DNA of 48,622 nt from Streptomyces antimicrobicus (GCF_020532625.1 NZ_JAJAUY010000036.1:1-48622); one strand, 5' to 3'; positions 29,910 to 39,443 are shown, counted from the stretch's first letter. The notes: a model not told the origin generated them from the sequence alone. Translations and numbers: made by a program.

Positions 29910-30554
29910 CTAGCGCTGGGCGGCGGCCAGGCCGTTGCGCCAGAGCTGGTCCACCCTGGCCCGCTCCGTCGCGTTCGGCTGGGCGTTCTGGCAGGAGGTG
30001 CCCGGGCCGCCGCCCGACATCAGCTCGCTGCACGGGCCCGAGTAGTGGTCCGGCAGGCCGAGTACGTGGCCGGTCTCGTGGGCCGTGACCCGGGTGGAGT
30101 TGTACTGCTGGTTCTGCCGGTAGTCCAGGAAGATGTAGCCGCGGCCGTGGCCGTCGGTGCTCGCGTACGAGCCGCGCGAGTCGTTGCCCTCGTAGTAGGC
30201 GAAGCTGCCGCCCGAGGACACCTCCTGGAGCTTGACGTTGGAGACCGAGCTGTTCCAGATCTGGGTGGAGCGGGCTATCTGGGTCCGGAAGCTCGGCGCG
30301 TTGCGGGTGTTGTAGGTGACGGTGACCGCAAGGGCGCCGGGGTTCTTGGCGCGCTCGTCGGCCACCGCGCGCTGCACGGCCTCGAAGAAGGCGCGGTTGT
30401 TGTCGGCGTTCTCCTGCGAGCGCTCGTAGGCGGCGTACGAGGCGGCGTTCCCGGCGGGAGCCGATGCGGCGCCCGCGACGGGCGCGATGCCGAGCGCGGC
30501 GGCGAGACCGAGACCGAGTGCGCCGGCCAGCACGGCCGTTCGGGGATTGCGCAT
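29910..30554 (-). CDS. snpA: Snapalysin, secreted small neutral metalloprotease
   Basis: A 214-residue M7-family protease. The signal peptide ([21 protein letters not shown], cleavage probably after VAGA at about 29) is followed by a propeptide to about residue 75. The catalytic domain has [11 protein letters not shown] with zinc ligands His159, His163 and Asp169 and catalytic Glu160, the HExxHxxGxxD form specific to snapalysin. Cys175 and Cys188 probably form the disulfide. It is transcribed divergently from its LysR activator snpR, as in S. coelicolor and S. lividans. Confidence 0.93.
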   Translation of the reverse strand: MRNPRTAVLAGALGLGLAAALGIAPVAGAASAPAGNAASYAAYERSQENADNNRAFFEAVQRAVADERAKNPGALAVTVTYNTRNAPSFRTQIARSTQIWNSSVSNVKLQEVSSGGSFAYYEGNDSRGSYASTDGHGRGYIFLDYRQNQQYNSTRVTAHETGHVLGLPDHYSGPCSELMSGGGPGTSCQNAQPNATERARVDQLWRNGLAAAQR

Positions 30555-30642
30555 GGAAGATCCTGCTTTCCGGTGTGGGGGGTGGTGCGTTCCGGTACCG
30601 GAGTGTGCGGGAGCATGCGGGGCCGCCGGATGATGCCAACGC

Positions 30643-30663
30643 CCGATAACGCGAGGCTATCGG
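30643..30663. promoter_or_regulatory. LysR-type operator between snpA and snpR
   Basis: CCGATA-N9-TATCGG contains the T-N11-A signature of LysR-type sites. It is placed 90 bases from the snpA start and 96 from snpR, fitting divergent control by SnpR. The snpR TACCCT -10 is at 30746-30751. Confidence 0.75.
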
Positions 30664-30758
30664 AAGGTTTCGGGCGGGCAACGGGCGTGAGAATGGCGGG
30701 ATTTGAGGGGATCTCGGTGGCTGGTGCGGTCCGTCGGGGTCGAACTACCCTTCGGGCC

Positions 30759-31694
30759 ATGGAGCTCGAGGTGAGGCATCTGCGCGCCCTGTGCGCGATC
30801 GCCGACGCCGGCAGTCTGCACAAGGCGGCGCGGCAGCTCGGTGTGAGCCAGCCCTCGCTGACGACCCAGCTGCGGCGCATCGAACGGGCCCTGGAGGGCG
30901 AACTGTTCCTGCGCGAGCGCACCGGTTGCCGTCCCACCCCCTTCGGCCGGACCGTGCTGGGCCGGGCCCGCCCGCTGCTCGCCGAGATGGACGCCCTCGT
31001 CGCCGAGGCCCGCGCCCAGGCCCACGGGCCCCGGCTGCGCATCGGCTCGACCGCCAGCCGCGCCCTGCCGGGCTGGCTGCGCCGGCTGCACCGCCGGCTG
31101 CCGGACACGGAGACCACCCTCGTCGTGGACGTCTCGGGCAACGCCCTGCTGCGGATGGTGGCGGCCGGGCAGCTGGACGTGGCCTTCGTCCACGAGGTGG
31201 AGGGCTTCCCCTTACGGGTGCCGGAGGGCCTGCAGGTGCGGGTGCTGATGGAGCGCGAGCCGCAGTTCGTCTCCATGTCCCCCGACCATCCAGCGGCCCG
31301 CAACGACGTGGTCCACCTGCGCGAACTGGCCGACGACCGCTGGATGGTGGACCCTTCCGTCGACGGCGAGTGGGACGGCCTGCGCCGCGTCCTCGCCGAG
31401 GCGGGCCTCGACCCGCCGCTGCTGCACGCCGACTACCACACCGCGGCCTCCCTGATCGTCTCCGGCGAGGCGGTCGCGCCCTGCCAGCCGACGTCCGGGG
31501 CGCGCGAGGACATGGCGATCCGGCCCCTGCACGGGGACCCCCTGGCCGTCCGCCTGCTGCTCGCCACCCGCCCCGGCAGTCACGCCGAGGCCTACGCCGA
31601 CCTGCGGGAGGCCTACCGCGAGGTCGCGCTGAGCACGCCGTCGTACCGGGCCTGGCTGCGCCGGGCCGGCAGCCCGTTGCTGGAATCGGCCTGA
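30759..31694 (+). CDS. snpR: LysR-family activator SnpR
   Basis: A 311-residue LysR regulator. The N-terminal winged helix is clear (LRALCAIADAGSLHKAARQLGVSQPSLT, TQLRRIERALEGELFLRER) and is followed by a linker helix and the two-lobed effector domain (RLRIGSTASRALPGWLRRL, QLDVAFVHEV, HPAARNDVVHLRELADDRWM). It should activate the divergent snpA through the T-N11-A site between them. A TACCCT box ends only seven bases before ATG 30759, indicating a leaderless transcript. Confidence 0.9.
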   Translation: MELEVRHLRALCAIADAGSLHKAARQLGVSQPSLTTQLRRIERALEGELFLRERTGCRPTPFGRTVLGRARPLLAEMDALVAEARAQAHGPRLRIGSTASRALPGWLRRLHRRLPDTETTLVVDVSGNALLRMVAAGQLDVAFVHEVEGFPLRVPEGLQVRVLMEREPQFVSMSPDHPAARNDVVHLRELADDRWMVDPSVDGEWDGLRRVLAEAGLDPPLLHADYHTAASLIVSGEAVAPCQPTSGAREDMAIRPLHGDPLAVRLLLATRPGSHAEAYADLREAYREVALSTPSYRAWLRRAGSPLLESA

Positions 31695-31756
31695 AACCAC
31701 CGGGTGGACCGGCGCCTTCCGGCGGGTGCCGCGCGGCCGGATCCCGTTCTCGCGCT

Positions 31757-31820
31757 GTATCGCGACGGCCCTTGACTTCCCCAAGCCGCGATATATCGTG
31801 TGTCCGTAGAGACGCGATAT
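31757..31820 (+). promoter_or_regulatory. Promoter and PadR operators of the DUF4097-padR operon
   Basis: TTGACT at 31772-31777 is a good -35; TATATC or TATCGT around 31792-31799 fits the -10. The palindrome CGATATATCG (31789-31798) covers that -10. Half-sites of the same pattern lie on each side: TGTATCGCG near 31757 and CGCGATAT at 31813-31820. Three related elements suggest cooperative binding by the PadR protein encoded in this operon. Confidence 0.7.
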
Positions 31821-31839
31821 GTTGCGAGGAGGATCAGCC

Positions 31840-32751
31840 ATGGCAGAGCAGTCCACGTGGTCGGTCGGCGGTCCCCGGAAGCTGACCTTCGACGAACCGG
31901 TGGCGGAGTTGCGCGTCCGGATCGTCGGCGGCACGGTCAACGTGGTCGCCTCCGACGAGGGACCTGCCCGCCTGGAGGTGGCGGAGATCGACGGCCACCC
32001 GCTGCAGGTCGTCCAGGACGACGGCGTCCTCACCGTCTCCTACGAGGACCTGCCCTGGAACGGGACCCAGACCTTCGGCTCCTGGCTGGAGAGCAGGCCG
32101 TGGACCAAGTGGCGCACCTCCACCGGCGGTCGCAAGGCCTGGGAACGCAGCGCGGTCGTCACCGTCACCGTCCCGCCGGCCACCCGGGTCCAGGTGGCCG
32201 CCGTGGGCGCCGCCGCCTTCGTCTCCGGCATCACCGGTGACACGCAGGTGACCGGGGTCTCGGGCGACACCACGCTGGTGCGGTTGTCCGGCCGGACCAG
32301 GGCCCACACGGTCTCCGGCAGCGTGGAGGCCCAGGCGGTCACCGGTGAGCTCGGCTTCCGCTCCGTCTCGGGCGCACTGACCGTCGTGGACGGCGCGGGC
32401 GTGAGCGTACGGGCGGAGTCGGTCAGCGGCGACATGCTCCTCGACCTCGGCCCGGACCGGGCCGAGCCGGTGGACATCGCGCTGAACTCCGTGTCGGGCG
32501 AGGTCGCCATCCGGCTGCCGCACCCGGCGGACGCCCGCGTGGAGGCCAACACCGCCAGCGGCGGGATCTCCAACGCCTTCGAGGACCTGCGGGTCTCCGG
32601 CCAGATGGGCGCCAAGCGGATCACCGGCACCCTGGGCGCCGGGACCGGGACGCTGCGGGCCACCACCGTCTCCGGAGCCATCGCCCTGCTGCGCCGCCCC
32701 CAGGACGCGGACGACGCGGCTCCCCTCCCGCTCGACAAGAAGGTGCTCTGA
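31840..32751 (+). CDS. DUF4097-family beta-helix-like protein
   Basis: A 303-residue protein with no signal peptide. From about residue 110 it shows repeating short strands built around SG[DSEA] turns (GVSGDTTLVRLSG, TVSGSVEAQAV, SVSGALTVVDGAG, SVSGDMLLDL, SVSGEVAIRLP, TASGGISNAF, TVSGAIALL), which form a right-handed beta-solenoid in this family. DUF4097 proteins are commonly encoded before PadR or bactofilin-like genes and their role is unknown. The GAGGAGGATC site is strong. It leads a two-gene operon with padR one base downstream. Confidence 0.85.
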   Translation: MAEQSTWSVGGPRKLTFDEPVAELRVRIVGGTVNVVASDEGPARLEVAEIDGHPLQVVQDDGVLTVSYEDLPWNGTQTFGSWLESRPWTKWRTSTGGRKAWERSAVVTVTVPPATRVQVAAVGAAAFVSGITGDTQVTGVSGDTTLVRLSGRTRAHTVSGSVEAQAVTGELGFRSVSGALTVVDGAGVSVRAESVSGDMLLDLGPDRAEPVDIALNSVSGEVAIRLPHPADARVEANTASGGISNAFEDLRVSGQMGAKRITGTLGAGTGTLRATTVSGAIALLRRPQDADDAAPLPLDKKVL

Positions 32752-32752
32752 C

Positions 32753-33679
32753 ATGCCGCCCGTCTTCGCCCACGGCCGCCTCCGCCTGTACCTGCTCAAG
32801 CTCCTGGACGAGGCGCCCCGCCACGGCTACGAGGTGATCCGGCTGCTGGAGGAGCGCTTCCAGGGGCTGTACGCGCCCTCCGCCGGCACGGTCTACCCGC
32901 GGCTGTCCAAGCTGGAGGCCGAGGGCCTGGTCACGCACGCCAGCGAAGGCGGCCGCAAGGTCTACTCGATCACCGACGCGGGCCGCGCCGAACTGGCCGA
33001 CCGCAGCGGGGAACTCGCCGACCTGGAGCTGGAGATCCGCGACTCGGTCTCGGAGCTGGCCGCCGAGATCCGGGCCGACGTCCGCGGGGCGGCCGGCGAT
33101 CTGCGCCGCGAGATGCGCGCGGCGGCCTCCGCCTCCCAGACGCACGTCGAGGACGAGTCCTGGCGGGTGGCGAAGGAGGAACTGCGCCGCGCCAAGCACG
33201 AGTGGAAGGAGCAGGCCCGCCGCGCCAAGGACGAGAGCCGCCGCGCCCGCGAGGAGGCCCAGGCCGCCCGCAGGCAGGCCAAGGAGGCGCAGGATCGCGC
33301 CCGCGAAGAGGTCCAGCGGATGGCCCGGCAGTTCCACGAGCAGTTCTCGAAGTCGGGCATGTCCGGCATGGCCGCCGGCCTGTCCGACTTCACGGAGAAG
33401 CTGGGCACGTGGCTGGGCGCCCCGCCGGCCCCGGCCCCCGGCCCGGCCCCGGCCGCGCACGAGCCGGTGCCGGGCGCCCCGGTCCCGCCGTGGGCCACCG
33501 ATCTGCCGCGCAGCGGCGACCCGGCGCGCGACCTGGACCGCCTGCTCGACCGCTTCCGCGACGACGTCCGGGACGCCGCCCGCGACCACGGCCTGACCGA
33601 GTCCCAGCTCCAGCAGGTCCACACCCGCCTGAGCCGCACGATCGACGAGCTGAACCGGACCCTGCGCCCGCGCGCCTGA
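32753..33679 (+). CDS. PadR-family regulator with long coiled-coil tail
   Basis: A 308-residue regulator. Residues 1-85 are a PadR winged helix (RLRLYLLKLLDEAPRHGYEVIRLLEERFQG, APSAGTVYPRLSKLEAEGLV). Residues of about 88-205 are highly charged heptads (RREMRAAASASQ, WKEQARRAKDESRRAREEAQ), a predicted coiled coil far longer than the usual PadR dimerisation helix. A Pro/Ala linker (about 222-245) and a short helical end (DLDRLLDRFRDDVRDAARD) follow. It is one base downstream of the DUF4097 gene and probably represses their shared promoter. Confidence 0.88.
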   Translation: MPPVFAHGRLRLYLLKLLDEAPRHGYEVIRLLEERFQGLYAPSAGTVYPRLSKLEAEGLVTHASEGGRKVYSITDAGRAELADRSGELADLELEIRDSVSELAAEIRADVRGAAGDLRREMRAAASASQTHVEDESWRVAKEELRRAKHEWKEQARRAKDESRRAREEAQAARRQAKEAQDRAREEVQRMARQFHEQFSKSGMSGMAAGLSDFTEKLGTWLGAPPAPAPGPAPAAHEPVPGAPVPPWATDLPRSGDPARDLDRLLDRFRDDVRDAARDHGLTESQLQQVHTRLSRTIDELNRTLRPRA

Positions 33680-33704
33680 CGGACCGGCCCGGACAGCACA
33701 GGCC

Positions 33705-33742
33705 GGACCGGCCCGCGGGGGGCGTTCCCGCCGGGCCGGTCC
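33705..33742. terminator. Bidirectional terminator, padR / oxidoreductase
   Basis: GGACCGGCCCG (33705-33715) pairs with CGGGCCGGTCC (33732-33742). Further copies of each arm at 33681-33691 and 33757-33767 allow alternative hairpins. It lies between convergent genes. Confidence 0.75.
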
Positions 33743-33783
33743 GCGGAGGCGTCCGCCGGGCCGGTCCCCGCCCGGGCGGCGGA

Positions 33784-34746
33784 TCAGACCGTCAGGACCA
33801 CCTTCCCGAACAGGTCGCCCGACTCCAGCTTCGCGAAGCCCTCGCGGGCCCGGTCCAGCGGCAGCACCTGGTCGATCAGCGGGCGCAGGCCCGTGTTCCG
33901 GCAGAAGGCCAGCAGGTCCTCCAGCTCGTCCTTCGTGCCCATCGTGGAGCCGACCACCTTCAGCTCCAGGAAGAAGATCCGGGTCAGCTCGGCGTGCGCC
34001 GGGCGGTCGCCGCTCGTCGCGCCGGAGATCACCAGGGTGCCGCCGGGGCGCAGCGACTTGATGGAGTGCGACCAGGTGGCCGCGCCGACCGTCTCGATCA
34101 CCGCGTCCACCCGGTGCGGCAGCCGCGCCCCCGGCTCGAACGCGTCCACGGCGCCCAGCTCCACCGCCCGCTTGCGCTTGGCCTCGTCGCGGCTCGTGGC
34201 GAAGACCCTCAGCCCCGCAGCCCGGCCCAGCGCGATGGCGGCGGTCGCGACGCCGCCGCCCGCGCCCTGCACGAGCACCGAGTCGCCGGGGCGGACCCCG
34301 GCGTTGGTGAAGAGCATCCGGTAGGCCGTCAGCCACGCCGTCGGCAGGCAGGCTGCCTCCTCGAACGACAGCCCGGCCGGCTTGGGCAGCACGTTCCAGG
34401 CCGGCACGCTCACCTGCTCGGCGAACGTCCCCTGGTAGCGCTCGGTCAGGATGGAGCGGGGCTCGTCCGGCCCGACCCCGTGACCCGACTGGCCGATCAC
34501 GGAGTGCAGGACGACCTCGTTGCCGTCCTGGTCGATCCCGGCGGCGTCGCAGCCGAGGATCATCGGGAGCTTGTCCTCACTGAGGCCGACCCCGCGCAGC
34601 GACCACAGGTCGTGGTGGTTGAGGGAGGCGGCCTTGACGTTCACGGTCACCCAGCCGGGGCGCGCCTCGGGGGCCGGGCGCTCGCCCAGCTCAAGGCCGC
34701 TCAGCGGCTGGTCACGGTCGATTCGGGCGGCGTAGGCAGCGAACAT
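33784..34746 (-). CDS. Zinc-type MDR alcohol dehydrogenase/quinone oxidoreductase family protein
   Basis: A 320-residue medium-chain dehydrogenase/reductase. The GroES-like domain has AASLNHHDLWSLRG and ILGCDAAG; the NAD(P)-binding domain has VLVQGAGGGVATAAIALGRAAG, the AGGGVA form of the quinone-reductase subgroup. Structural-zinc cysteines are absent and catalytic zinc ligands are incomplete, so it is more likely a zinc-independent NADPH:quinone or enoyl reductase. Substrate unknown. The minus-strand gene follows the malic enzyme but is separated from it by a strong terminator, so it has its own promoter. Confidence 0.85.
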   Translation of the reverse strand: MFAAYAARIDRDQPLSGLELGERPAPEARPGWVTVNVKAASLNHHDLWSLRGVGLSEDKLPMILGCDAAGIDQDGNEVVLHSVIGQSGHGVGPDEPRSILTERYQGTFAEQVSVPAWNVLPKPAGLSFEEAACLPTAWLTAYRMLFTNAGVRPGDSVLVQGAGGGVATAAIALGRAAGLRVFATSRDEAKRKRAVELGAVDAFEPGARLPHRVDAVIETVGAATWSHSIKSLRPGGTLVISGATSGDRPAHAELTRIFFLELKVVGSTMGTKDELEDLLAFCRNTGLRPLIDQVLPLDRAREGFAKLESGDLFGKVVLTV

Positions 34747-34891
34747 GCGGCGACGCTACCGCTCGGTAGGGGCCGGTTCCAGAGGGCCGGGCGCCCGGCG
34801 GGTGAGGTCTTCGTCGCATCCGGCCGCCGCGGGGCGTCCGTACGAAACCACGAGACGCACTCCACAGGCCCGGCCCGGCCCGTGGACAGCA

Positions 34892-34927
34892 CTCGGGCCC
34901 GGCCGGAAGGTTCCGGCCGGGCCCGAG
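34892..34927. terminator. Terminator of the malic enzyme gene
   Basis: 17-bp perfect arms beginning CTCGGGCCCGGCCGG around a 2-base GG centre, immediately after the malic enzyme stop on the minus strand. Confidence 0.85.
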
Positions 34928-34936
34928 GAGGCGCTG

Positions 34937-36142
34937 TCACGGACGGCGCGCCACGCCGTCCTCGCGGGCCGCCGCGGCGACCGCCGCGGTGACGGCCTCG
35001 GCCACGCGCTCGTCGAACGGCGACGGGATCACGTAGTCGGCGGCGAGCTCGTCGTCGGCGATGACACCGGCGATGGCGTCGGCCGCGGCGATCTTCATGT
35101 TCTCGGTGATCCGGGAGGCGCGGACCTTGAGGGCGCCCGCGAAGATGCCCGGGAACGCGAGCACGTTGTTGATCTGGTTCGGGAAGTCCGACCGGCCGGT
35201 GGCCACGACCGCCGCGTACTTGTGCGCGACGTCCGGGTGGACCTCCGGGTTCGGGTTGGCCATGGCGAAGACGAACGCGTTCTGCGCCATGGAGGCCACG
35301 GCCTGCTCCGGGACGGTGCCGCCGGAGACCCCGATGAACACGTCCGCGCCGGACAGGGCCGACTCCAGGGAGCCGGTCAGGCCGCTCTTGTTCGTCAGGC
35401 CCGCGATCTCCGCCTTGACGTCGGTGAGGTCCGTGCGGTCGGCCGAGACGACGCCCTTGCGGTCGGTGACGCAGACGTCGCCGATGCCCGCGTCGACCAG
35501 GATCTTGGCGATGGCGATGCCCGCCGCACCGGCACCGGAGATCACGGCGCGCAGGTCGCCGAGGGTGCGGCCGGTCAGCTTGGCGGCGTTGCGCAGGGCC
35601 GCCAGGGTGACGATGGCGGTGCCGTGCTGGTCGTCGTGGAAGATCGGGATGTCCACGCGCTCCTGCAGGCGCCGCTCGATCTCGAAGCAGCGGGGGGCGG
35701 AGATGTCCTCGAGGTTGATTCCGCCGAACGAGGGTGCCAGCCGGACCACCGTGTCGATGATCTCGTCGGTGTCCTTGGTGGCGAGCGCGATCGGGACCGC
35801 GTCCACACCGCCGAACTGCTTGAACAGGATGGCCTTGCCCTCCATCACGGGGAGGGAGGCCTCGGGTCCGATGTCACCGAGTCCGAGCACGGCCGTGCCG
35901 TCGGTGACGACGGCGACGACGTTGGACTTCCAGGTGTAGTCGTGGACCAGCTCGGGCTGCTCGGCGATGGCGCTGCACACCTTCGCCACGCCCGGCGTGT
36001 AGGCCAGGGACAGGTCGTCCTTGTCCCGGACCGGAACGGTCGCCTGCACCGCCATCTTGCCGCCGCGGTGCAGCGCGAAGGCCGCGTCCGGGTTGTTCTC
36101 CGTCTCGCTGTCGCTGCGAGGGTTGACGATCTCCGCTGCCAC
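34937..36142 (-). CDS. Malic enzyme (malate oxidoreductase, decarboxylating)
   Basis: Converts malate to pyruvate and CO2 with reduction of NAD(P). The 401-residue short bacterial form lacks the C-terminal phosphotransacetylase-like domain. Motifs: LAYTPGVAKVC (47-57), INLEDISAPRCFEIE with metal ligands Glu145 and Asp146, IFHDDQHGTA (168-176) and the nucleotide fold VISGAGAAGIAIAK at 200-213. By its context (next to the amino-acid ABC genes) it corresponds to the S. coelicolor enzyme described as NADP-dependent; cofactor choice is inferred. GTG 36142 has AAGGGG upstream. A perfect 8-bp stem lies in its leader (36182-36202). Confidence 0.92.
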   Translation of the reverse strand: MAAEIVNPRSDSETENNPDAAFALHRGGKMAVQATVPVRDKDDLSLAYTPGVAKVCSAIAEQPELVHDYTWKSNVVAVVTDGTAVLGLGDIGPEASLPVMEGKAILFKQFGGVDAVPIALATKDTDEIIDTVVRLAPSFGGINLEDISAPRCFEIERRLQERVDIPIFHDDQHGTAIVTLAALRNAAKLTGRTLGDLRAVISGAGAAGIAIAKILVDAGIGDVCVTDRKGVVSADRTDLTDVKAEIAGLTNKSGLTGSLESALSGADVFIGVSGGTVPEQAVASMAQNAFVFAMANPNPEVHPDVAHKYAAVVATGRSDFPNQINNVLAFPGIFAGALKVRASRITENMKIAAADAIAGVIADDELAADYVIPSPFDERVAEAVTAAVAAAAREDGVARRP

Positions 36143-36678
36143 TTCGTGTGACCCCTTAGGTCTTTGAATCATTGAGGGTTGCCGCTCCTGGTTAAGGAGC
36201 GGGCGGGCACCGCGTCCGTGCTCCGCATCGACGGTTGGCCCGTCTCCGCGAAGGGGAGGTCCGTACGCGCGGGCGCGCCGCACACGCGCCCTGAGCCCCG
36301 GATGAGGGGTGTAAGGACCTGTTCTACCCGAAGAACGCTCACCCAGACGAGTCGATTCCTACTCGACCCTATGCCCCTTGTCCGGGTTTCGGCGAAAAGT
36401 CCAAGGGCAAGTGTCCAATAGTCGAGACGAAGCATGTACGCGCAGTAAAACCTGCTGCTGAAAGCCCTGATCACGGCACAAACTCCGGCCTCAGCGGCGC
36501 CCGCCCGCAGGCCTGTTGGGGACCCCCCTGGACCCGTTATCCGATTTTGACCTGACGAACTGCCTGAATGCGGCAGTCCGAATGGCAAGATGCGTCAACC
36601 ACAACAGGTCGTGACACTCGAAGGTGCGTGCCCGACCTCCTATCGGACGCTTTTCCACCCCTGCCGGAGGACCAGCTC
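36143..36678. promoter_or_regulatory. 536-base divergent control region, malic enzyme / amino-acid ABC operon
   Basis: No gene is supported. On the malic-enzyme side there is a leader hairpin, CCGCTCCT-N5-AGGAGCGG, at 36182-36202. On the ABC side TTGACC (36547-36552) is a plausible -35, followed by an inverted repeat ACTGCC-N7-GGCAGT at 36559-36577 that would overlap the core promoter. CGAGT-N8-ACTCG is found near 36340. Regulator identities are unknown. Confidence 0.5.
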
Positions 36679-37629
36679 ATGACCGCTAGCACCACCCGTC
36701 GTACGACCGCCGCCCGGTCCCGGATCGCCGCGGTCGGCGCGATCGCGGTCGCCGGTGCCCTGATCCTGACCGGCTGCGGCGACCAGACGGACAAGAGCTC
36801 CACCCCCGGTGAGACGAAGGCCAACACCAGCGCTCCGCTCTTCTCCAAGCTGCCGAAGAAGATCCAGGACGCGGGCGTGGTCAAGGTGGGCACGGACGCC
36901 GCCTACGCCCCGATGGAGTACACCGAGGGCGGCAAGATCGTCGGTGTCGACCCCGACATCGCCGCGGAGCTCGGCAAGCAGCTCGGCGTGAAGTTCGAGT
37001 TCACCTCGGGCACCTTCGACGGTCTGATCACCTCCCTGGAGACCGGCCGCCAGGACGTGATCATGTCGTCCATCACGGACAACAAGAAGCGCCAGGAGGG
37101 TCTGGACGACAAGGGCAACAAGATCGGCAAGGGCGTCGACTTCGTCGACTACTTCAACTCCGGTCTGTCGCTGCTCGTCAAGAAGGGCAACCCCGAGGGC
37201 ATCAAGTCCATGGACGACCTCTGCGGCCGGACCGTGGCCGTCCAGCGGGGCACCACGTACGAGGACGCCTTCAAGGCCCAGGCCGAGAAGTGCGGCGACA
37301 AGAAGCTCACGATCCAGGCGTTCGACACCGACGCCGAGGCCCAGACCCGCGTGAAGGCGGGCGGCGCCGTGGCCGACCTGAACGACTACCCGGTGGCCGC
37401 CTACACGGTGAAGACCTCCGGCGGCGGCAACGACTTCGAGATCGCCGGCCAGCAGAGCGACGTCGGCCTGTTCGGCATCGGCGTCAGCAAGGACAACACC
37501 CAGCTGCGCGACGCGATCAAGGAAGCCCTCGACGCCATCATCAAGGACGGCTCCTACGCCAAGGTCCTGGAGAAGTGGAACGTCAAGGACAGTGCCGTCA
37601 CCGAGGCCAAGATCAACGCCGGCCAGTAG
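36679..37629 (+). CDS. Polar amino-acid ABC transporter substrate-binding lipoprotein
   Basis: A 316-residue lipoprotein: long basic signal (TTRRTTAARSRIAAVG), hydrophobic core and lipobox ILTGC with Cys33. The mature part is a solute-binding family 3 protein (VVKVGTDAAYAPMEYTEGGKIVGVDPD is its first signature; FDGLITSLETGRQDVIMSS and GRTVAVQRGTTYE follow). These bind glutamine, glutamate, arginine or related polar amino acids; specificity is not readable. ATG 36679 has a GGAGGA site seven bases upstream. First gene of a three-gene importer operon, 41 bases before the permease. Confidence 0.92.
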   Translation: MTASTTRRTTAARSRIAAVGAIAVAGALILTGCGDQTDKSSTPGETKANTSAPLFSKLPKKIQDAGVVKVGTDAAYAPMEYTEGGKIVGVDPDIAAELGKQLGVKFEFTSGTFDGLITSLETGRQDVIMSSITDNKKRQEGLDDKGNKIGKGVDFVDYFNSGLSLLVKKGNPEGIKSMDDLCGRTVAVQRGTTYEDAFKAQAEKCGDKKLTIQAFDTDAEAQTRVKAGGAVADLNDYPVAAYTVKTSGGGNDFEIAGQQSDVGLFGIGVSKDNTQLRDAIKEALDAIIKDGSYAKVLEKWNVKDSAVTEAKINAGQ

Positions 37630-37670
37630 GTCCCACGCGCCACCGAACGTTCCACTGAAGGGCAGTCATT

Positions 37671-38621
37671 GTGACTGACAAGATCGACAAGGGTTCGGCC
37701 GCCACCCCGCCGGCCGGACCCGGCGCCTCGGGCACCCCGTACGAGGCGATCAAGGCCATCCCCGTGCGGCACTACGGACGCTGGCTCAGCGCCGTGGTCG
37801 TCGCCGCCCTGCTCGGCTGGCTCGTCTACGCGTTCTCCCAGGGCAAGGTCATCTGGAAGACGGTCGGCGACAAGCTGTTCGACCCCTCGGTCATCGCCGG
37901 TCTCGGCAACACCGTCCTGATCAGCATCACCTCGATGCTGCTGGGCCTGCTGCTCGGCATCCTCTTCGCCGTGATGCGCCTGTCGAAGAACCCGGTGACG
38001 AGCTTCGTGGCCTGGCTCTACATCTGGTTCTTCCGCGGGACCCCGGTCTACGTCCAGCTGCTGGTGTGGTTCAGCCTCCCGCTGATCTTCCAGTACATCA
38101 ACCTCGGTCCGATCTACAAGAACGAGACCGTCGACGTCATGACCCCGTTCATGGTCGCCCTGCTGGGCCTCGGCCTGAACGAGGGCGCGTACATGGCGGA
38201 GATCGTCCGGGCCGGCATCCAGTCCGTCGACGAGGGTCAGACCGAGGCCTCGCACGCCCTCGGCATGACCCAGCTGCAGACCATGCGCCGCGTGGTGCTG
38301 CCGCAGGCCATGCGGGTGATCATCCCGCCGACGGGCAACGAGTTCATCAACATGCTCAAGACCTCGTCGCTGGTCTCGGCGGTGCAGTACACCGAGCTGC
38401 TGCGGGCCTCGTCGAACATCGGCAACACCGCCGGCGCCATCATCGAGATGTACTTCGTGGCCTCCATCTGGTACCTGGCCCTCACCAGCGTCTTCAGCGT
38501 CGGCCAGTACTACCTGGAGCGCCGCTACGCCCGCGGTTCGCTGCGCAGCCTGCCCCCGACGCCGTTCCAGCGGCTGAAGGCCAACCTGAACATGTTCCGC
38601 CGTACGGAGGTCGCGCGATGA
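37671..38621 (+). CDS. Polar amino-acid ABC transporter permease
   Basis: A 316-residue HisMQ-type permease. A cytoplasmic N-terminus of about 40 residues precedes the first helix ([18 protein letters not shown]); then [37 protein letters not shown], and an EAA-type loop, [22 protein letters not shown], for contact with the ATPase. A single permease gene is present, so the transporter would use a homodimer. Its stop overlaps the ATPase start (ATGA). Confidence 0.93.
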   Translation: MTDKIDKGSAATPPAGPGASGTPYEAIKAIPVRHYGRWLSAVVVAALLGWLVYAFSQGKVIWKTVGDKLFDPSVIAGLGNTVLISITSMLLGLLLGILFAVMRLSKNPVTSFVAWLYIWFFRGTPVYVQLLVWFSLPLIFQYINLGPIYKNETVDVMTPFMVALLGLGLNEGAYMAEIVRAGIQSVDEGQTEASHALGMTQLQTMRRVVLPQAMRVIIPPTGNEFINMLKTSSLVSAVQYTELLRASSNIGNTAGAIIEMYFVASIWYLALTSVFSVGQYYLERRYARGSLRSLPPTPFQRLKANLNMFRRTEVAR

Positions 38622-39394
38622 CCGCCAAGACCGCTCAGCCCATGGTCAAGGCCGAAGGCGTCCACAAGTCCTACGGCGCCGCCCACATCCTGCGCGGCAT
38701 CGACCTCGAGGTCGCCCCGCGTGAGGTCTTCTGCCTGGTCGGCCCGTCCGGCTCCGGCAAGTCCACCTTCCTGCGCTGCATCAACCACCTGGAGCGCATC
38801 AACGCCGGCCGCCTGTCGGTCGACGGCCAGCTGGTGGGCTACAAGCAGAAGGGCGACAAGCTCTACGAGCTGAAGGACAGCGAGGTCGCGGCCCAGCGCC
38901 GGGACATCGGCATGGTCTTCCAGCGCTTCAACCTCTTCCCCCACATGACGGCCATCGAGAACGTCATGGAAGCCCCCGTCATGGTCAAGGGCGAGTCCAA
39001 GGCGGTGGCGCGCGAGCGCGCGATCCGGCTGCTGGACCGCGTGGGCCTGGGCGACAAGGGCGGGAACTACCCCTCCCAGCTCTCCGGCGGCCAGCAGCAG
39101 CGGGTGGCGATCGCCCGCGCCCTGGCCATGGAGCCCAAGCTGATGCTCTTCGACGAGCCCACCTCGGCGCTCGACCCCGAGCTGGTGGGTGACGTGCTGG
39201 ACGTCATGCGGGACCTGGCCGAGTCGGGCATGACGATGATCGTCGTCACGCACGAGATGGGCTTCGCCCGCGAGGTCGGCGACAACCTCGTCTTCATGGA
39301 CGGCGGCGTGGTCGTCGAGTCGGGCAACCCGCGCGACGTGCTCACCAACCCGCAGCACGACCGGACGAAGGCGTTCCTGTCCAAGGTGCTGTAA
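38618..39394 (+). CDS. Polar amino-acid ABC transporter ATP-binding protein
   Basis: A 258-residue ABC ATPase of the GlnQ/HisP type. Walker A is GPSGSGKST (42-50), the Q-loop is in [12 protein letters not shown], the signature is LSGGQQQR, Walker B is LMLFDEP and the H-loop is VTHEM. The insert [18 protein letters not shown] after the Walker A region is somewhat longer than in E. coli GlnQ and is typical of actinobacterial members. ATG 38618 overlaps the permease stop. A strong terminator follows. Confidence 0.95.
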   Translation: MTAKTAQPMVKAEGVHKSYGAAHILRGIDLEVAPREVFCLVGPSGSGKSTFLRCINHLERINAGRLSVDGQLVGYKQKGDKLYELKDSEVAAQRRDIGMVFQRFNLFPHMTAIENVMEAPVMVKGESKAVARERAIRLLDRVGLGDKGGNYPSQLSGGQQQRVAIARALAMEPKLMLFDEPTSALDPELVGDVLDVMRDLAESGMTMIVVTHEMGFAREVGDNLVFMDGGVVVESGNPRDVLTNPQHDRTKAFLSKVL

Positions 39395-39443
39395 GAGGCC
39401 GGAGGGCCGGAAGGCCGGAGAGCCGCCGGACCGGAGAGCCGCC

